Source: Aulosira sp. FACHB-615
Lineage (GTDB): Bacteria; Cyanobacteriota; Cyanobacteriia; Cyanobacteriales; Nostocaceae
Assembly: GCF_014698045.1 (NCBI RefSeq)
Contig: NZ_JACJSE010000002.1
Location: forward strand, 523,752 to 587,751
Length of the DNA: 64,000 bases
Direction: 5' to 3'
Every line of letters starts with the position of its first letter. Position 1 is the stretch's first letter. Made by a program: the position numbers and the translations under genes. Positions 56,266 through 64,000 of this stretch are shown one piece after another. The notes below the pieces were generated by a model, which did not search any database, was not told the DNA's origin, and saw only the letters and a program-made list of their open reading frames with translations.

Positions 56266-56985
56266 TTATACTTCACAGGCTGCGGTAACTAAGGATAAAG
56301 CAACGATGGGTGCAGTGACGGCGCGGAGAACTCGACGACCGAGAGATACAGCTTGAAAACCAGAAGCGATCGCATTTGCAATTTCTGGTTCTGTCCATCC
56401 ACCTTCGGGGCCTGTAGCAATAATTAGTTCGCTGTCATTTGTTCTTTGTTCTTTGTTTGGTAAGCAATGTAGAAGGTGAGGATAGTTACCCCGTGCTTCA
56501 CAGATATACTTATGACCATTAACTGTTGACAAAGCCTCACTCAAAGCCACTGGTTCTAAAATTGTGGGGACAAAAGCGCGTTCCGATTGTTCAGCCGCTT
56601 CAGCTGCAATCCGCCGCCAACGTTCGAGTTTTTGCGGACTGGGGTGAAGAAGAGTGCGATCGCTAATCACCGGGGCAATACAAGTTACACCAATTTCCGT
56701 ACAGCAGCGCACAACATCATCAAAACCACTACCTTTAGGCAATGCCATCATCAGTGTAATTGTTACAGGTAATTCTGTAGTTACGGAAAGAGTTTCTAAA
56801 ACCTGGGCTTGTTTTCCTGTTAATTGTGTTAACCACCATTTACCCATACCATCCATCGCAATAAAGCGATCGCCCTCACGCAAACGCAAGACCCGCCCCA
56901 GATAATGTAGTTGTTGGGGTGTCAATAAAATTTGGTCTTGTTGAAATTGAGCAGGTGCGATCGTTATTCTTTGTAGTTGAGCCAT
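56266..56985 (-). CDS. rsmE: 16S rRNA (uracil-1498-N3)-methyltransferase
   Basis: The 239-residue protein matches RsmE: an N-terminal PUA-like part (LTPQQLHYLGRVLRLREGDRF), then a SPOUT knot with LMMALPKGSGFDDVVRCCTEIGVTCIAPVISDRTL (about residue 78), RWRRIAAEAAEQSERA (about 125), and IATGPEGGWTEPEI (about 188) with LGRRVLRAVTAPI as the AdoMet-binding loop. It methylates U1498 in the ribosome decoding region. It precedes the TPR gene in a probable two-gene unit. No anomalies. Confidence 0.94.
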   Translation of the reverse strand: MAQLQRITIAPAQFQQDQILLTPQQLHYLGRVLRLREGDRFIAMDGMGKWWLTQLTGKQAQVLETLSVTTELPVTITLMMALPKGSGFDDVVRCCTEIGVTCIAPVISDRTLLHPSPQKLERWRRIAAEAAEQSERAFVPTILEPVALSEALSTVNGHKYICEARGNYPHLLHCLPNKEQRTNDSELIIATGPEGGWTEPEIANAIASGFQAVSLGRRVLRAVTAPIVALSLVTAACEV

Positions 56986-57039
56986 GCTATTTTGTGAACA
57001 GAGAAAACAGGCAACAAGCTGTGTAATTTATTATTGATC

Positions 57040-57112
57040 AGGATTTATGCACGGAGCATGAATAATTAAACTACAAGGAATAAAAGTTTCATAATATTTT
57101 TGCGTAAATCCT
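57040..57112. repeat. mini element with AGGATTTATGCA / TGCGTAAATCCT ends
   Basis: AGGATTTATGCA (57040-57051) and TGCGTAAATCCT (57101-57112) are reverse complements with one mismatch, bounding 73 bp of AT-rich DNA. The right end is identical to that of the 169-bp element at 12947-13115. It lies in the 239-bp gap between rsmE and the CHAT gene. Confidence 0.55.
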
Positions 57113-57224
57113 CAATCATTGGAAATTTCTACTTAGTAAGTCTCAATTACCAAAAAGTAAAAGACTTTGCATAAATGCGGAATTATATTTCAAACACAGT
57201 ATGCTGCGATCGCAATCTCATTGA

Positions 57225-60200
57225 TTACAAGCCATTACCAATTAAAATGAAAGGCGACCAGTAATACGGGTGAGAATAATTACTATCTGTATTTCTAGGT
57301 TTACTCCGCAGTAAACTCAATTGTGCTTGGCGTAAAGCATCAGCTTTGGTTGGGCGATTTTTATCAGCAAGATTCTTGTAAAATTGTTGCATGAGTAAAC
57401 TAGTGCTGCGATCTTCCACTTGCCACAAAGAAGCGATGACTGCTTTTGCGCCTCGATTTAAGAAAGAATATGCCACACTAGCAATTTCAATTCCATCTTG
57501 ACGAGAACCAGCAAGGGCCGTTTCACAAGCAGATAAAACAACTAAGTGAATATTATCCAATCTAGTTAAAGTTTGAATTTGAGAAATTGCCAATTTTTCG
57601 CCATTTCCTAACAGCAAAAAAGAAGCATCTCTACTATCAGGTTCAAATTTTCCGTGGGTAGCAAGATGTAAAATTTGATTTCCTGCAAGATTATCTCGCA
57701 GAGTTAGAAAATCAAAAGCACTGTTGAGGAATTCTTTTCCTGGATATATACCTTGTGAATTGTTCTGAGTTTTTACAATTGCTTTCAACTCTGCGGGGAC
57801 ATTTTCTAGCGCATCGAAACCACCCACCGACTCAGAAACTCCCATTGCTAAAACCGAAGTATTTTGTGTTCCTGTAGGTAAAGTAGCAGTTGTGTTTGTT
57901 AAATCTGCGGATAAAACGTTGTAGATGGTGTAATTTTCGATTAAATATTGCTTACCATCAAACAAAGCACTCATGGGAATGTAGCGTGTTACCCTATCAA
58001 GAGCAAACACCAGATTCTTCACTTTATTTTCTTTCAATTCTGCTTCTAATGGTTTAATCAACCAGTTATGCAGTTTTTGGCTAACTGACTGAATTTGAGC
58101 AATGTCTTTAGCATCACAAGTAATATTTTGGCATCGTCTGGTAAACTGGCGAAATTCTTGGACTGTTTTTCCTAACTCATCTTGTCCAACTTTAACTTCA
58201 AACTTTTTCGCCGCATCACCAGAATACAATAGTAACCAGAGTTTATCTTCTAGCACTAATGGATAAATCATCACTGTAGCGGGTTGTGCTTTGACTATTT
58301 CTAAAACCTTGGGACTATCAGGACGAAATGCACCAGGATCTTTTGCTAATCTTTCTCTGATTTCTGTTTCTATTTTTACTAGTTCTTGGTTAAAGTCAGC
58401 AACTACTTTTGTCAGTTGATCATTGAGTTGAGCTTTATTTTGGCAGTTATTTTTTTCACACTCGCTAATTTTCTTTGCTAAAGCAACAATTGATTGATTT
58501 GGTGCGGCAATTTTTTTCTCAGCCGGAGTTAAAAGAACTTTTGGCTTGTCTGTTTGTGGAACGCCAGCAGTTGCAAAATCTTTAATTTCTTGAATTTTGA
58601 GCAGTTCTAAAACTTGTGTTGCTTCTTGTTCTCTATTTTGAGATATTAATAAAGTCGCCAACTGACGATAAATGTCAGATATTTTTACTTGACCAAAATC
58701 AATTGTTGTTTGTAAAAAAGTAGTTTGTAACTGCGGTGGTAATCCTTCAATATTGCGACGGACTTGCTCAATACCATTGATGGCTTGTTTGTAGTAGGTA
58801 ATGGCTACGTTTGGTTGATTTAAATCAGCGTAAGTACGAGCTAAACCAGCATCAATTCCCCAGTCACCGCCTGTAACTTCTGTGGGAGTCTTAATTGCTA
58901 ATGCTTGTTGATAAGCTGTAATTGCTTGCTGTTTTCTGCCAAATTTACGATGTAAATAACCTAAAAGACTCAGCGCATCTTTTTCATAAGCTGGGTTCTG
59001 CACTTTTCTGGCAAATGCTAAAACTGTTTGTACTTCTTGAATTGCTTGTTTATCATTGCCTAATTCACCGTAGCCTATGCTTAACGTCCGGTGTGGAATA
59101 ATTTCCCAAGCTGGTTTTTTACTGTCTTTGAGAATAGCTAAACTTTTTTGAGCAAAGTCTACAGTTTTTTGCGCTTCTCCGGTATCAAAGTAGTTAATTG
59201 CCAGCGCATGTAAAGCAAAAGCTTCACCGATGCGGTTTTGTAGTTGTCGCTGTTTGGCTAATAGTTGCTGATAAAATTCGTTGCTTTTTTGATAATCACC
59301 TAAATTACTGTAAATATCGCCAAGAATACCTAGCGGGAATATTTCAACAGCAGGACTTTTGAGTTCTTGAGCAATTTGTAAACTTTGCTGAGTTAATTCT
59401 AAAGCTTTGGGATAATCTCTGAGATTTCTGTAAACGTTACCAAGATAAGCTAGTGCTTGAGCTTCTAAAGGACGCGCTTGAATTTCTCTGGTAATTGCTA
59501 AACTTTGTTCTACTAATTCTTTACCTTTTTGGTAATTACCAATACTAGTGTAAGCTTGACTTAAATTAAGCAGTAATCCTGCTTCTGAATGACGATCTTT
59601 AAGTTTTTTTGCTTGCAATAATTGTGGTTCTGCAACTGCAATAACTTTGTTATATTCACCCAGAGAATTATAGATATCACTCAGATTAATTGAGGCAACA
59701 ACTTTACCTAAGAAATTGTTGGTTTTTTCTGCTATTTCCAAGCTTTCTTGAGCGTATTGTATTGCTGGTTCATATTCTCCTCTTAAAAAGTAGACTCTAG
59801 TAAAACTGAATAAAGAAGTTTGTGTTGATAAATTACTGTTTAATTGTCTTGCTATTTTTAACGACTGATTAGCAGCTTCCAAAGCTTTTTGTGTATCTCC
59901 AGAGGAAAGATAAATGTCAACAAGACGGCTTAAAGCTATAAATTCGTTCCCACGTTGCTTAGTTTGTCGAAACATTACTAGTTGCTGTTGCGTAAACTCC
60001 AGGGCTTTTTGATAGTTACCTTGTGTTTGGTAAATATTGCTAAATAAGCCTAAAGCTTGTACTTCTAAGTCTGGGTTTTCTAAGCGTTTGGCAATTGCTA
60101 GAATTTGCTGTGCTAACTCAAGAGAAGAGTCATACTTTTTCTGTTTTGTGTAAATATTGCTAAGTAGCCTTAAAGCTTTCGCTTCTAGTGACGGTTCGTT

Positions 60201-61835
60201 AATTTGGCGAGCAATCATTAAAGCCTTTTGAGTTAATTCAATAGCTTGAGGATAATTTTTTAAGTTCTCATAAACATAACCTAAATCAATCAGTGCATCG
60301 GCTTCTAGTTTGGGCTTACGAAGATTCTGGGCTAAAATTAGACGTTGTTTAGCAAAATCCAATGCTTGATCATATTCTCCCAAACTTTGATAACTACTAC
60401 TTAAGAATTGTAAAACTGATAGCTCCACACCTAGAAAACTATCTTGAAGTTGGGGTGATAACTCAGAAATTTTTATTTCTCGTGTTTTAACTAAAGCCTC
60501 TTGACAAGCTGCTATTGACTTTTGATACTCTCCTAAAACCTGATAATTTGAGCAGATAGAGGTTAAAATCAATGCTTCATTGTTAACATTTTTTTGCTCT
60601 CTGGTAATTTGTAATTGTCGTTCGTATAACTCAACTAATTTACGATATTCTCCTTGTCGAACATAAATGTTGCTTAAATAGATTAAAGTGTTATACTCTG
60701 CATCAATTGATTTTATTTGTCTAGCAATTTTAAGAGCTTGCTGCAATAAATCAAGGGCTTTTTTGTCGTCTCCTAACGATATGTATGCCGATCCTAATGA
60801 CTGAAATATATTTGTTTCTGTTTCTCGACGATTTAGCTTTTGAGCAAGAGTTAAAGCTTCTTCAGCGAATTTAATAACTTGTAAAGATGCTTTTTTTACT
60901 TGAGAGGTTATTCCCCTGGAGTTAGCATCACCAGCCATTGAAATGTAACTATTAATAATAAGTTCTAAGTTGTCAAGCAGGTCTTTTTGGGCTTTAATTT
61001 CGCGTTGTATCACTAAGGCTTGCTGTAAAAATTCTAAAGCCTGATCCGGTTTATTCAACAGGCCGTAAGTTAGCCCGATAATCTTTAGACTTCTCGCTTC
61101 AAGTGAACGGTTTCCTACTTCACGGCTAGTAGCTAGAGCTTTATTAAACCATTCCAAAGCATTAGGATATTTTGACATATCCAAGTAAACTCCTCCTATT
61201 CTGAATAGGGTAGATGCTTCTTGAAATTTATCACCTAAGTCTTGATGTATTTTTAATGCTTGTTGTAAAAGCTCTAAACTTTTAGTTTCTTGTTTTAAAT
61301 AAGAATAAGTCACACCAATTCTACTTAAAGTAACACCTTCTCCGGTTTTATCATTTACCTCACGGCGAATTGCTAAAGCTTGTTGTAATGTTTCTAATGC
61401 TTTATCTAGTTGATTTAAACTAGAGTAAGCTGCACCAATATTATCAAGAGTTTCTCCTTCACCTGCACGGTCTTTGATTTCTTGGCGAATTACTAAAGCT
61501 TGCTGTAATATTTCTAATGCTTTTTGATATTGATATTGCCGATTATAAATCTGTCCTAAATTATTTAGAGTTTGTCCAACACTTTTTTTATCATTAATTT
61601 GAAGGTAAATAGTTAGTGCTTGTTCATAGTTTCTTCTAGCATCTTCATCATATCCACGCCGATATTGTTGTACGCCTTGTTCGTAGAGTTTATCTGCTTC
61701 AGTTTTGCGGTTAGTTTGAGCGACAGTTTGTGCTAATGTCTGCTTGATTAATACATTGTTTGCTGATATTGCTACCGGAGAAAATAAGGAAAATAGGAGG
61801 GTGGTAATGGTGATGCTTTTTAGTTGGGAACGCAT
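57225..61835 (-). CDS. giant exported TPR-CHAT protease-like protein
   Basis: The 1536-residue protein opens with a signal peptide (ITTLLFSLFSPVAISA). From about residue 45 to 1060 it carries some 25 tetratricopeptide repeats of 40 residues, each with the pattern A-L-x-x-L-x-x-I-Y-x-x-L-x-x-Y-x-x-A-L-E (for example LGDIYSNLGDYQKSNEFYQQLL). A helical linker (about 1060-1250) with NCQNK-type residues leads to the CHAT domain (about 1260-1536). The caspase-like dyad is intact: His1394 in LATHGKFEP and Cys1437 in LSACETA. Proteins of this type are common in filamentous cyanobacteria; a role in envelope surveillance or regulated proteolysis is possible, but no substrate is known. It is monocistronic. 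Confidence 0.88.
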   Translation of the reverse strand: MRSQLKSITITTLLFSLFSPVAISANNVLIKQTLAQTVAQTNRKTEADKLYEQGVQQYRRGYDEDARRNYEQALTIYLQINDKKSVGQTLNNLGQIYNRQYQYQKALEILQQALVIRQEIKDRAGEGETLDNIGAAYSSLNQLDKALETLQQALAIRREVNDKTGEGVTLSRIGVTYSYLKQETKSLELLQQALKIHQDLGDKFQEASTLFRIGGVYLDMSKYPNALEWFNKALATSREVGNRSLEARSLKIIGLTYGLLNKPDQALEFLQQALVIQREIKAQKDLLDNLELIINSYISMAGDANSRGITSQVKKASLQVIKFAEEALTLAQKLNRRETETNIFQSLGSAYISLGDDKKALDLLQQALKIARQIKSIDAEYNTLIYLSNIYVRQGEYRKLVELYERQLQITREQKNVNNEALILTSICSNYQVLGEYQKSIAACQEALVKTREIKISELSPQLQDSFLGVELSVLQFLSSSYQSLGEYDQALDFAKQRLILAQNLRKPKLEADALIDLGYVYENLKNYPQAIELTQKALMIARQINEPSLEAKALRLLSNIYTKQKKYDSSLELAQQILAIAKRLENPDLEVQALGLFSNIYQTQGNYQKALEFTQQQLVMFRQTKQRGNEFIALSRLVDIYLSSGDTQKALEAANQSLKIARQLNSNLSTQTSLFSFTRVYFLRGEYEPAIQYAQESLEIAEKTNNFLGKVVASINLSDIYNSLGEYNKVIAVAEPQLLQAKKLKDRHSEAGLLLNLSQAYTSIGNYQKGKELVEQSLAITREIQARPLEAQALAYLGNVYRNLRDYPKALELTQQSLQIAQELKSPAVEIFPLGILGDIYSNLGDYQKSNEFYQQLLAKQRQLQNRIGEAFALHALAINYFDTGEAQKTVDFAQKSLAILKDSKKPAWEIIPHRTLSIGYGELGNDKQAIQEVQTVLAFARKVQNPAYEKDALSLLGYLHRKFGRKQQAITAYQQALAIKTPTEVTGGDWGIDAGLARTYADLNQPNVAITYYKQAINGIEQVRRNIEGLPPQLQTTFLQTTIDFGQVKISDIYRQLATLLISQNREQEATQVLELLKIQEIKDFATAGVPQTDKPKVLLTPAEKKIAAPNQSIVALAKKISECEKNNCQNKAQLNDQLTKVVADFNQELVKIETEIRERLAKDPGAFRPDSPKVLEIVKAQPATVMIYPLVLEDKLWLLLYSGDAAKKFEVKVGQDELGKTVQEFRQFTRRCQNITCDAKDIAQIQSVSQKLHNWLIKPLEAELKENKVKNLVFALDRVTRYIPMSALFDGKQYLIENYTIYNVLSADLTNTTATLPTGTQNTSVLAMGVSESVGGFDALENVPAELKAIVKTQNNSQGIYPGKEFLNSAFDFLTLRDNLAGNQILHLATHGKFEPDSRDASFLLLGNGEKLAISQIQTLTRLDNIHLVVLSACETALAGSRQDGIEIASVAYSFLNRGAKAVIASLWQVEDRSTSLLMQQFYKNLADKNRPTKADALRQAQLSLLRSKPRNTDSNYSHPYYWSPFILIGNGL

Positions 61836-61949
61836 TTTTATTTCTCTGGTAAAAAATTTGTTGAGTTAGCTTGAACTAGAAATACAATACATGAGTATGG
61901 TTTTACGAGAAGATATATGTATTTTTAATACTTCGGAAGAAAGAAAAAA

Positions 61950-61971
61950 CCCAGGTTTATCAAAAACTGGG
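61950..61971 (-). terminator. terminator of msrB
   Basis: CCCAG (61950-61954) and CTGGG (61967-61971) form a short stem which, on the minus strand, is followed by TTTTTTC. It begins 51 nt past the msrB stop codon at 62023. Confidence 0.65.
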
Positions 61972-62022
61972 CTTCTAGAATTTTTAGTTGTCAAAATATG
62001 AGAGCGATCGCATCTTTACTAA

Positions 62023-62517
62023 TTAAGCCGGAATAAATTTTAACGCCACACCATTCATACAATAACGTTGACCTGTAGGCGCAGGGCCATCAGGAAATAC
62101 ATGGCCTAAATGTCCACCACAGCGACGACAATGAACTTCTGTGCGGGTCATAAATAATGAACGATCTACAGTAGTGGCGATCGCACCTTCAATTGGTTGA
62201 AAGAAACTTGGCCAGCCAGTACCACTATTAAATTTGGTATCAGATGTAAACAGTGGTAAGTCACAAGCCGCACACACATAAGTACCTTCTGTATACTGCT
62301 TATCCAGGGGACTGGTAAAAGCCCGTTCAGTTCCATGTTTACGCAAAACACGAAACTGTTCTGGTGTTAAAATACTGCGCCATTCATCTTCAGATTTGGT
62401 AATTTCAAATTCAGTGTTAGAACTTGTCACGATTTCTGTCCTCGGATTAATAAACTGGGATAATAAGGCTGCACCTGTTAATACGGCGCTTGCTTCTAAA
62501 AAATAGCGTTTTTTCAT
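62023..62517 (-). CDS. msrB: peptide-methionine (R)-S-oxide reductase, exported form
   Basis: The 164-residue protein has an N-terminal membrane anchor or signal (KKRYFLEASAVLTGAALLSQF). The MsrB domain starts at about residue 40: SEDEWRSILTPEQFRVLRKHGTERAFTS, zinc CxxC pairs CAACD (about 82) and CRRCGGHLGHVF (about 131), and the catalytic Cys in RYCMNGVALKF (about 153). It reduces methionine-R-sulfoxide in proteins. The leader places it outside the cytosol, an environment exposed to photosynthetic oxidants. A terminator follows. It is monocistronic, 187 bp from the CHAT gene start. Confidence 0.92.
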   Translation of the reverse strand: MKKRYFLEASAVLTGAALLSQFINPRTEIVTSSNTEFEITKSEDEWRSILTPEQFRVLRKHGTERAFTSPLDKQYTEGTYVCAACDLPLFTSDTKFNSGTGWPSFFQPIEGAIATTVDRSLFMTRTEVHCRRCGGHLGHVFPDGPAPTGQRYCMNGVALKFIPA

Positions 62518-62741
62518 ATATTTATTATTAGTTTTTGCTTAATTAAATTTTTGGATAGGAAATTTTTATTTGTAAAATAACTGATTACTGATGATATCCA
62601 TCTGATTTAGATTTTTGGCTGTGACCTATTTTATGGACTAACAATATATTTTTAATACTATCGGAAAATTTACCATACTATGTCAAACTTTACCGAATAA
62701 ATCGACAAATATTCACTTTTTTGTTCTTGCAAAAGAATAGC

Positions 62742-63707
62742 CTAGGCTAAAATCTTCCGCCAGTGATTCACTGCTATTTGCAATTCTTTCGCTAACCAAC
62801 TATCAAACTGCTGATACACAGGTAAACGTGGTACTAACCCCCACCCCGCAGGTTGTAAAATTTCTGTCAACTCTTGTTCCTGAATATGTGGATAATCAGG
62901 ATTCACTTCATCTATCGGCCCTATCCCACCTAAATCCCTCGCACCAGCTTCAATACAAGCCAGTAACCATTGCTCATCTTTAACTAAATTGGGTGGAATT
63001 TGAATTGTAATCTCTGGCGGTAAAATTTGACGTGCTTTGCTAATAACTGCTGGTAATTGATGGGGGTCAAATGGTGGTGCATCAAATATTTGCTGGTTCC
63101 CTGGACTATGAGGTTGCAAAATCACTTCTTGAATGTGATGGTAGCGTTGATGAATATGAGATATGGCTGCTAAGGTTGTCCACCAATCATCTGCGGTTTC
63201 GCCAATTCCTAAAAGTAAACCGGTGGTGAAGGGAATTTGCAATTCTCCCGCCCATTGTAATTGTTGCAGTCTCAGTTCTGCAACTTTACTAGGTGCGTAG
63301 CGATGTACAGTCTTCAACAAAGCTGGTGTTAACTGTTCCAACATCAAACCCATTGAGACATTAACATTTTTTAATTGTCGCATTTCTGCAAAACTCAGTG
63401 GCCCGGCGTTAGTGTGCGGTAAAAAACCCATCGCCAATGCTGATGCACACAAATCATAAATTCGTTGAAACCATGCCTGACGCTGTGGCGAATTGGGATG
63501 TACTTCACCACTAAGGATCAGAATTTCACAGACTTTCTCATTTTTAAGTCGTTTTAAGATTTCCTCTGCGGCTGATAGCGTTAGCCAAGGACTTTCGCCA
63601 GGGTTAGTACGAAAGTTGCAGTAGGCGCAGCGATTGAAGCACTCGTAGGTTGGAACGATTGTGTAAGCTGGGCTGTAGGTAACAATGGCAGAATTGGCAT
63701 TGGTCAT
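62742..63707 (-). CDS. cofG: FO synthase subunit 1 (7,8-didemethyl-8-hydroxy-5-deazariboflavin synthase)
   Basis: From ATG 63707 the protein is 321 residues. The radical SAM cluster is YECFNRCAYCNFR (C-x3-C-x2-C, about residues 22-29), with the GE motif in LILSGEVHPN (about 64) and GLLLGIGETADDWW (about 187), as in CofG. With CofH it makes the deazaflavin FO, the antenna cofactor of cyanobacterial DNA photolyase. An upstream in-frame ATG (63755) would add 16 residues of no CofG similarity. It is divergent from psbA with a 198-bp gap. CofH is not in the window. Confidence 0.9.
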   Translation of the reverse strand: MTNANSAIVTYSPAYTIVPTYECFNRCAYCNFRTNPGESPWLTLSAAEEILKRLKNEKVCEILILSGEVHPNSPQRQAWFQRIYDLCASALAMGFLPHTNAGPLSFAEMRQLKNVNVSMGLMLEQLTPALLKTVHRYAPSKVAELRLQQLQWAGELQIPFTTGLLLGIGETADDWWTTLAAISHIHQRYHHIQEVILQPHSPGNQQIFDAPPFDPHQLPAVISKARQILPPEITIQIPPNLVKDEQWLLACIEAGARDLGGIGPIDEVNPDYPHIQEQELTEILQPAGWGLVPRLPVYQQFDSWLAKELQIAVNHWRKILA

Positions 63708-63819
63708 AAAATAGAATTTATTAAAGAATTGTAAACGTATCAATTTACCGCACAACCCTGACTGTAACTAGGTATCAGAGCTTTCTACAGGCTAAGTTAA
63801 AAATTTTTCCTCAGATTAC

Positions 63820-63849
63820 TTTACAAAACGCAATGTTTACCTTTAAGAT
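63820..63849 (+). promoter_or_regulatory. candidate psbA promoter
   Basis: TTTACA (63820-63825) and TAAGAT (63844-63849) are spaced by 18 bp and lie 57-86 bp before the psbA start, an arrangement expected for a sigma-70-type promoter of a highly expressed photosystem gene. The minus-ten box is a weak match (4 of 6). Confidence 0.35.
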
Positions 63850-63905
63850 ATGTAACAACAGGTAAAAACACCTGAAACATACATAAAAAAAGCAATCATA
63901 AAGAC

Positions 63906-64000
63906 ATGACAGCAACCTTACAACAGCGCAAAAGCGCCAACGTATGGGAGCAGTTCTGCAACTGGATCACCAGCACCAACAACCGCCTGTATGTAGGCTG
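63906..64000 (+). CDS. psbA: photosystem II D1 protein, 5' end only
   Basis: The first 31 residues read TATLQQRKSANVWEQFCNW, then ITSTNNRLYVGW after the initial Met, which is the conserved start of the D1 reaction-centre protein. The gene continues beyond the window end. D1 binds the primary photosystem II electron-transfer cofactors and is turned over in light. It lies divergent from cofG. Which D1 isoform (standard or stress type) cannot be told from this fragment. Confidence 0.95.
   Translation, partial: MTATLQQRKSANVWEQFCNWITSTNNRLYVG

Overview
The window reads as a chromosomal segment of a filamentous, probably heterocyst-forming (Nostocales-type) cyanobacterium. The evidence is the photosynthetic gene set (psbV, petE, petJ, ndhAIGE and the 5' end of psbA), the very frequent HIP1 octamer GCGATCGC, AT-rich intergenic DNA carrying heptamer-type short tandem repeats (GGGAGTA, AGTCAAA and ATTTTGG families), and typical cyanobacterial families such as Uma2, CHAT-TPR, animal-type heme peroxidase and vanadium haloperoxidase homologs. 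I recognise no tRNA, rRNA or CRISPR array. Genus-level identity cannot be fixed from sequence reading alone.

Layout. 0-9 kb: a sugar nucleotidyltransferase fused to a degenerate phosphomannomutase-like half, small unknown genes, and the peptidoglycan amidation pair murT/gatD split by an opposite-strand unknown gene. 9-16 kb: a cupin, an animal-type heme peroxidase, a decayed lgt-like pseudogene, and a three-gene operon (membrane protein, Uma2, aspartoacylase). 15.7-20 kb: hemE followed by an accessory patch with a HicB-like/Uma2 overlapping pair, an SDR, a VapC-type PIN toxin with a non-canonical partner, and another Uma2. 20-28 kb: a B12-binding radical SAM enzyme, an internally deleted Uma2 pseudogene, a DUF6745 protein, a CHRD protein and a double-domain M16 peptidase. 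28-34 kb: a Tat-exported vanadium haloperoxidase homolog lacking its catalytic histidine, a TnpB-only IS200/IS605-type element right behind it, a phosphodiester glycosidase lipoprotein, a retropepsin-like protease and a nucleoside phosphorylase.

34-40.6 kb: the operon ndhA-ndhI-ndhG-ndhE with nadK attached, then citrate synthase and sixA. 40.9-45.2 kb: an unusual AAA+ ATPase with an unknown N-terminal half and a possible nuclease-fold domain, divergent from a two-permease sugar ABC transporter. 45.7-47.6 kb: the electron-carrier cluster psbV-petE-petJ (cytochrome c550, plastocyanin, cytochrome c6). 47.8-51.2 kb: a parvulin-type isomerase overlapping a type I secretion-like ABC exporter with a cyclic-nucleotide-binding-like domain and a dead C39 peptidase domain. 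51.5-57 kb: a VTE6-like phytyl-phosphate kinase, a VOC protein, a lipase, a low-complexity protein, a TPR protein and rsmE. 57-64 kb: a giant secreted TPR-CHAT protein, msrB, cofG and psbA, which runs off the window.

Functionally, the housekeeping genes cover photosynthetic and respiratory electron transport, NADP supply, tetrapyrrole and deazaflavin synthesis, and tocopherol-type salvage. The accessory parts show repeated decay by internal deletion (lgt-like gene, Uma2 copy) and several dispersed MITE-like palindromic elements, one of which supplies the stop codon of the VTE6-like gene. The most interesting candidates are the AAA+ protein at 40.9-43.3 kb, the histidine-less haloperoxidase next to an intact TnpB, the separated murT/gatD pair, the CTAGTACAAC element family, and the structured DNA in every intercistronic gap of the ndh operon.
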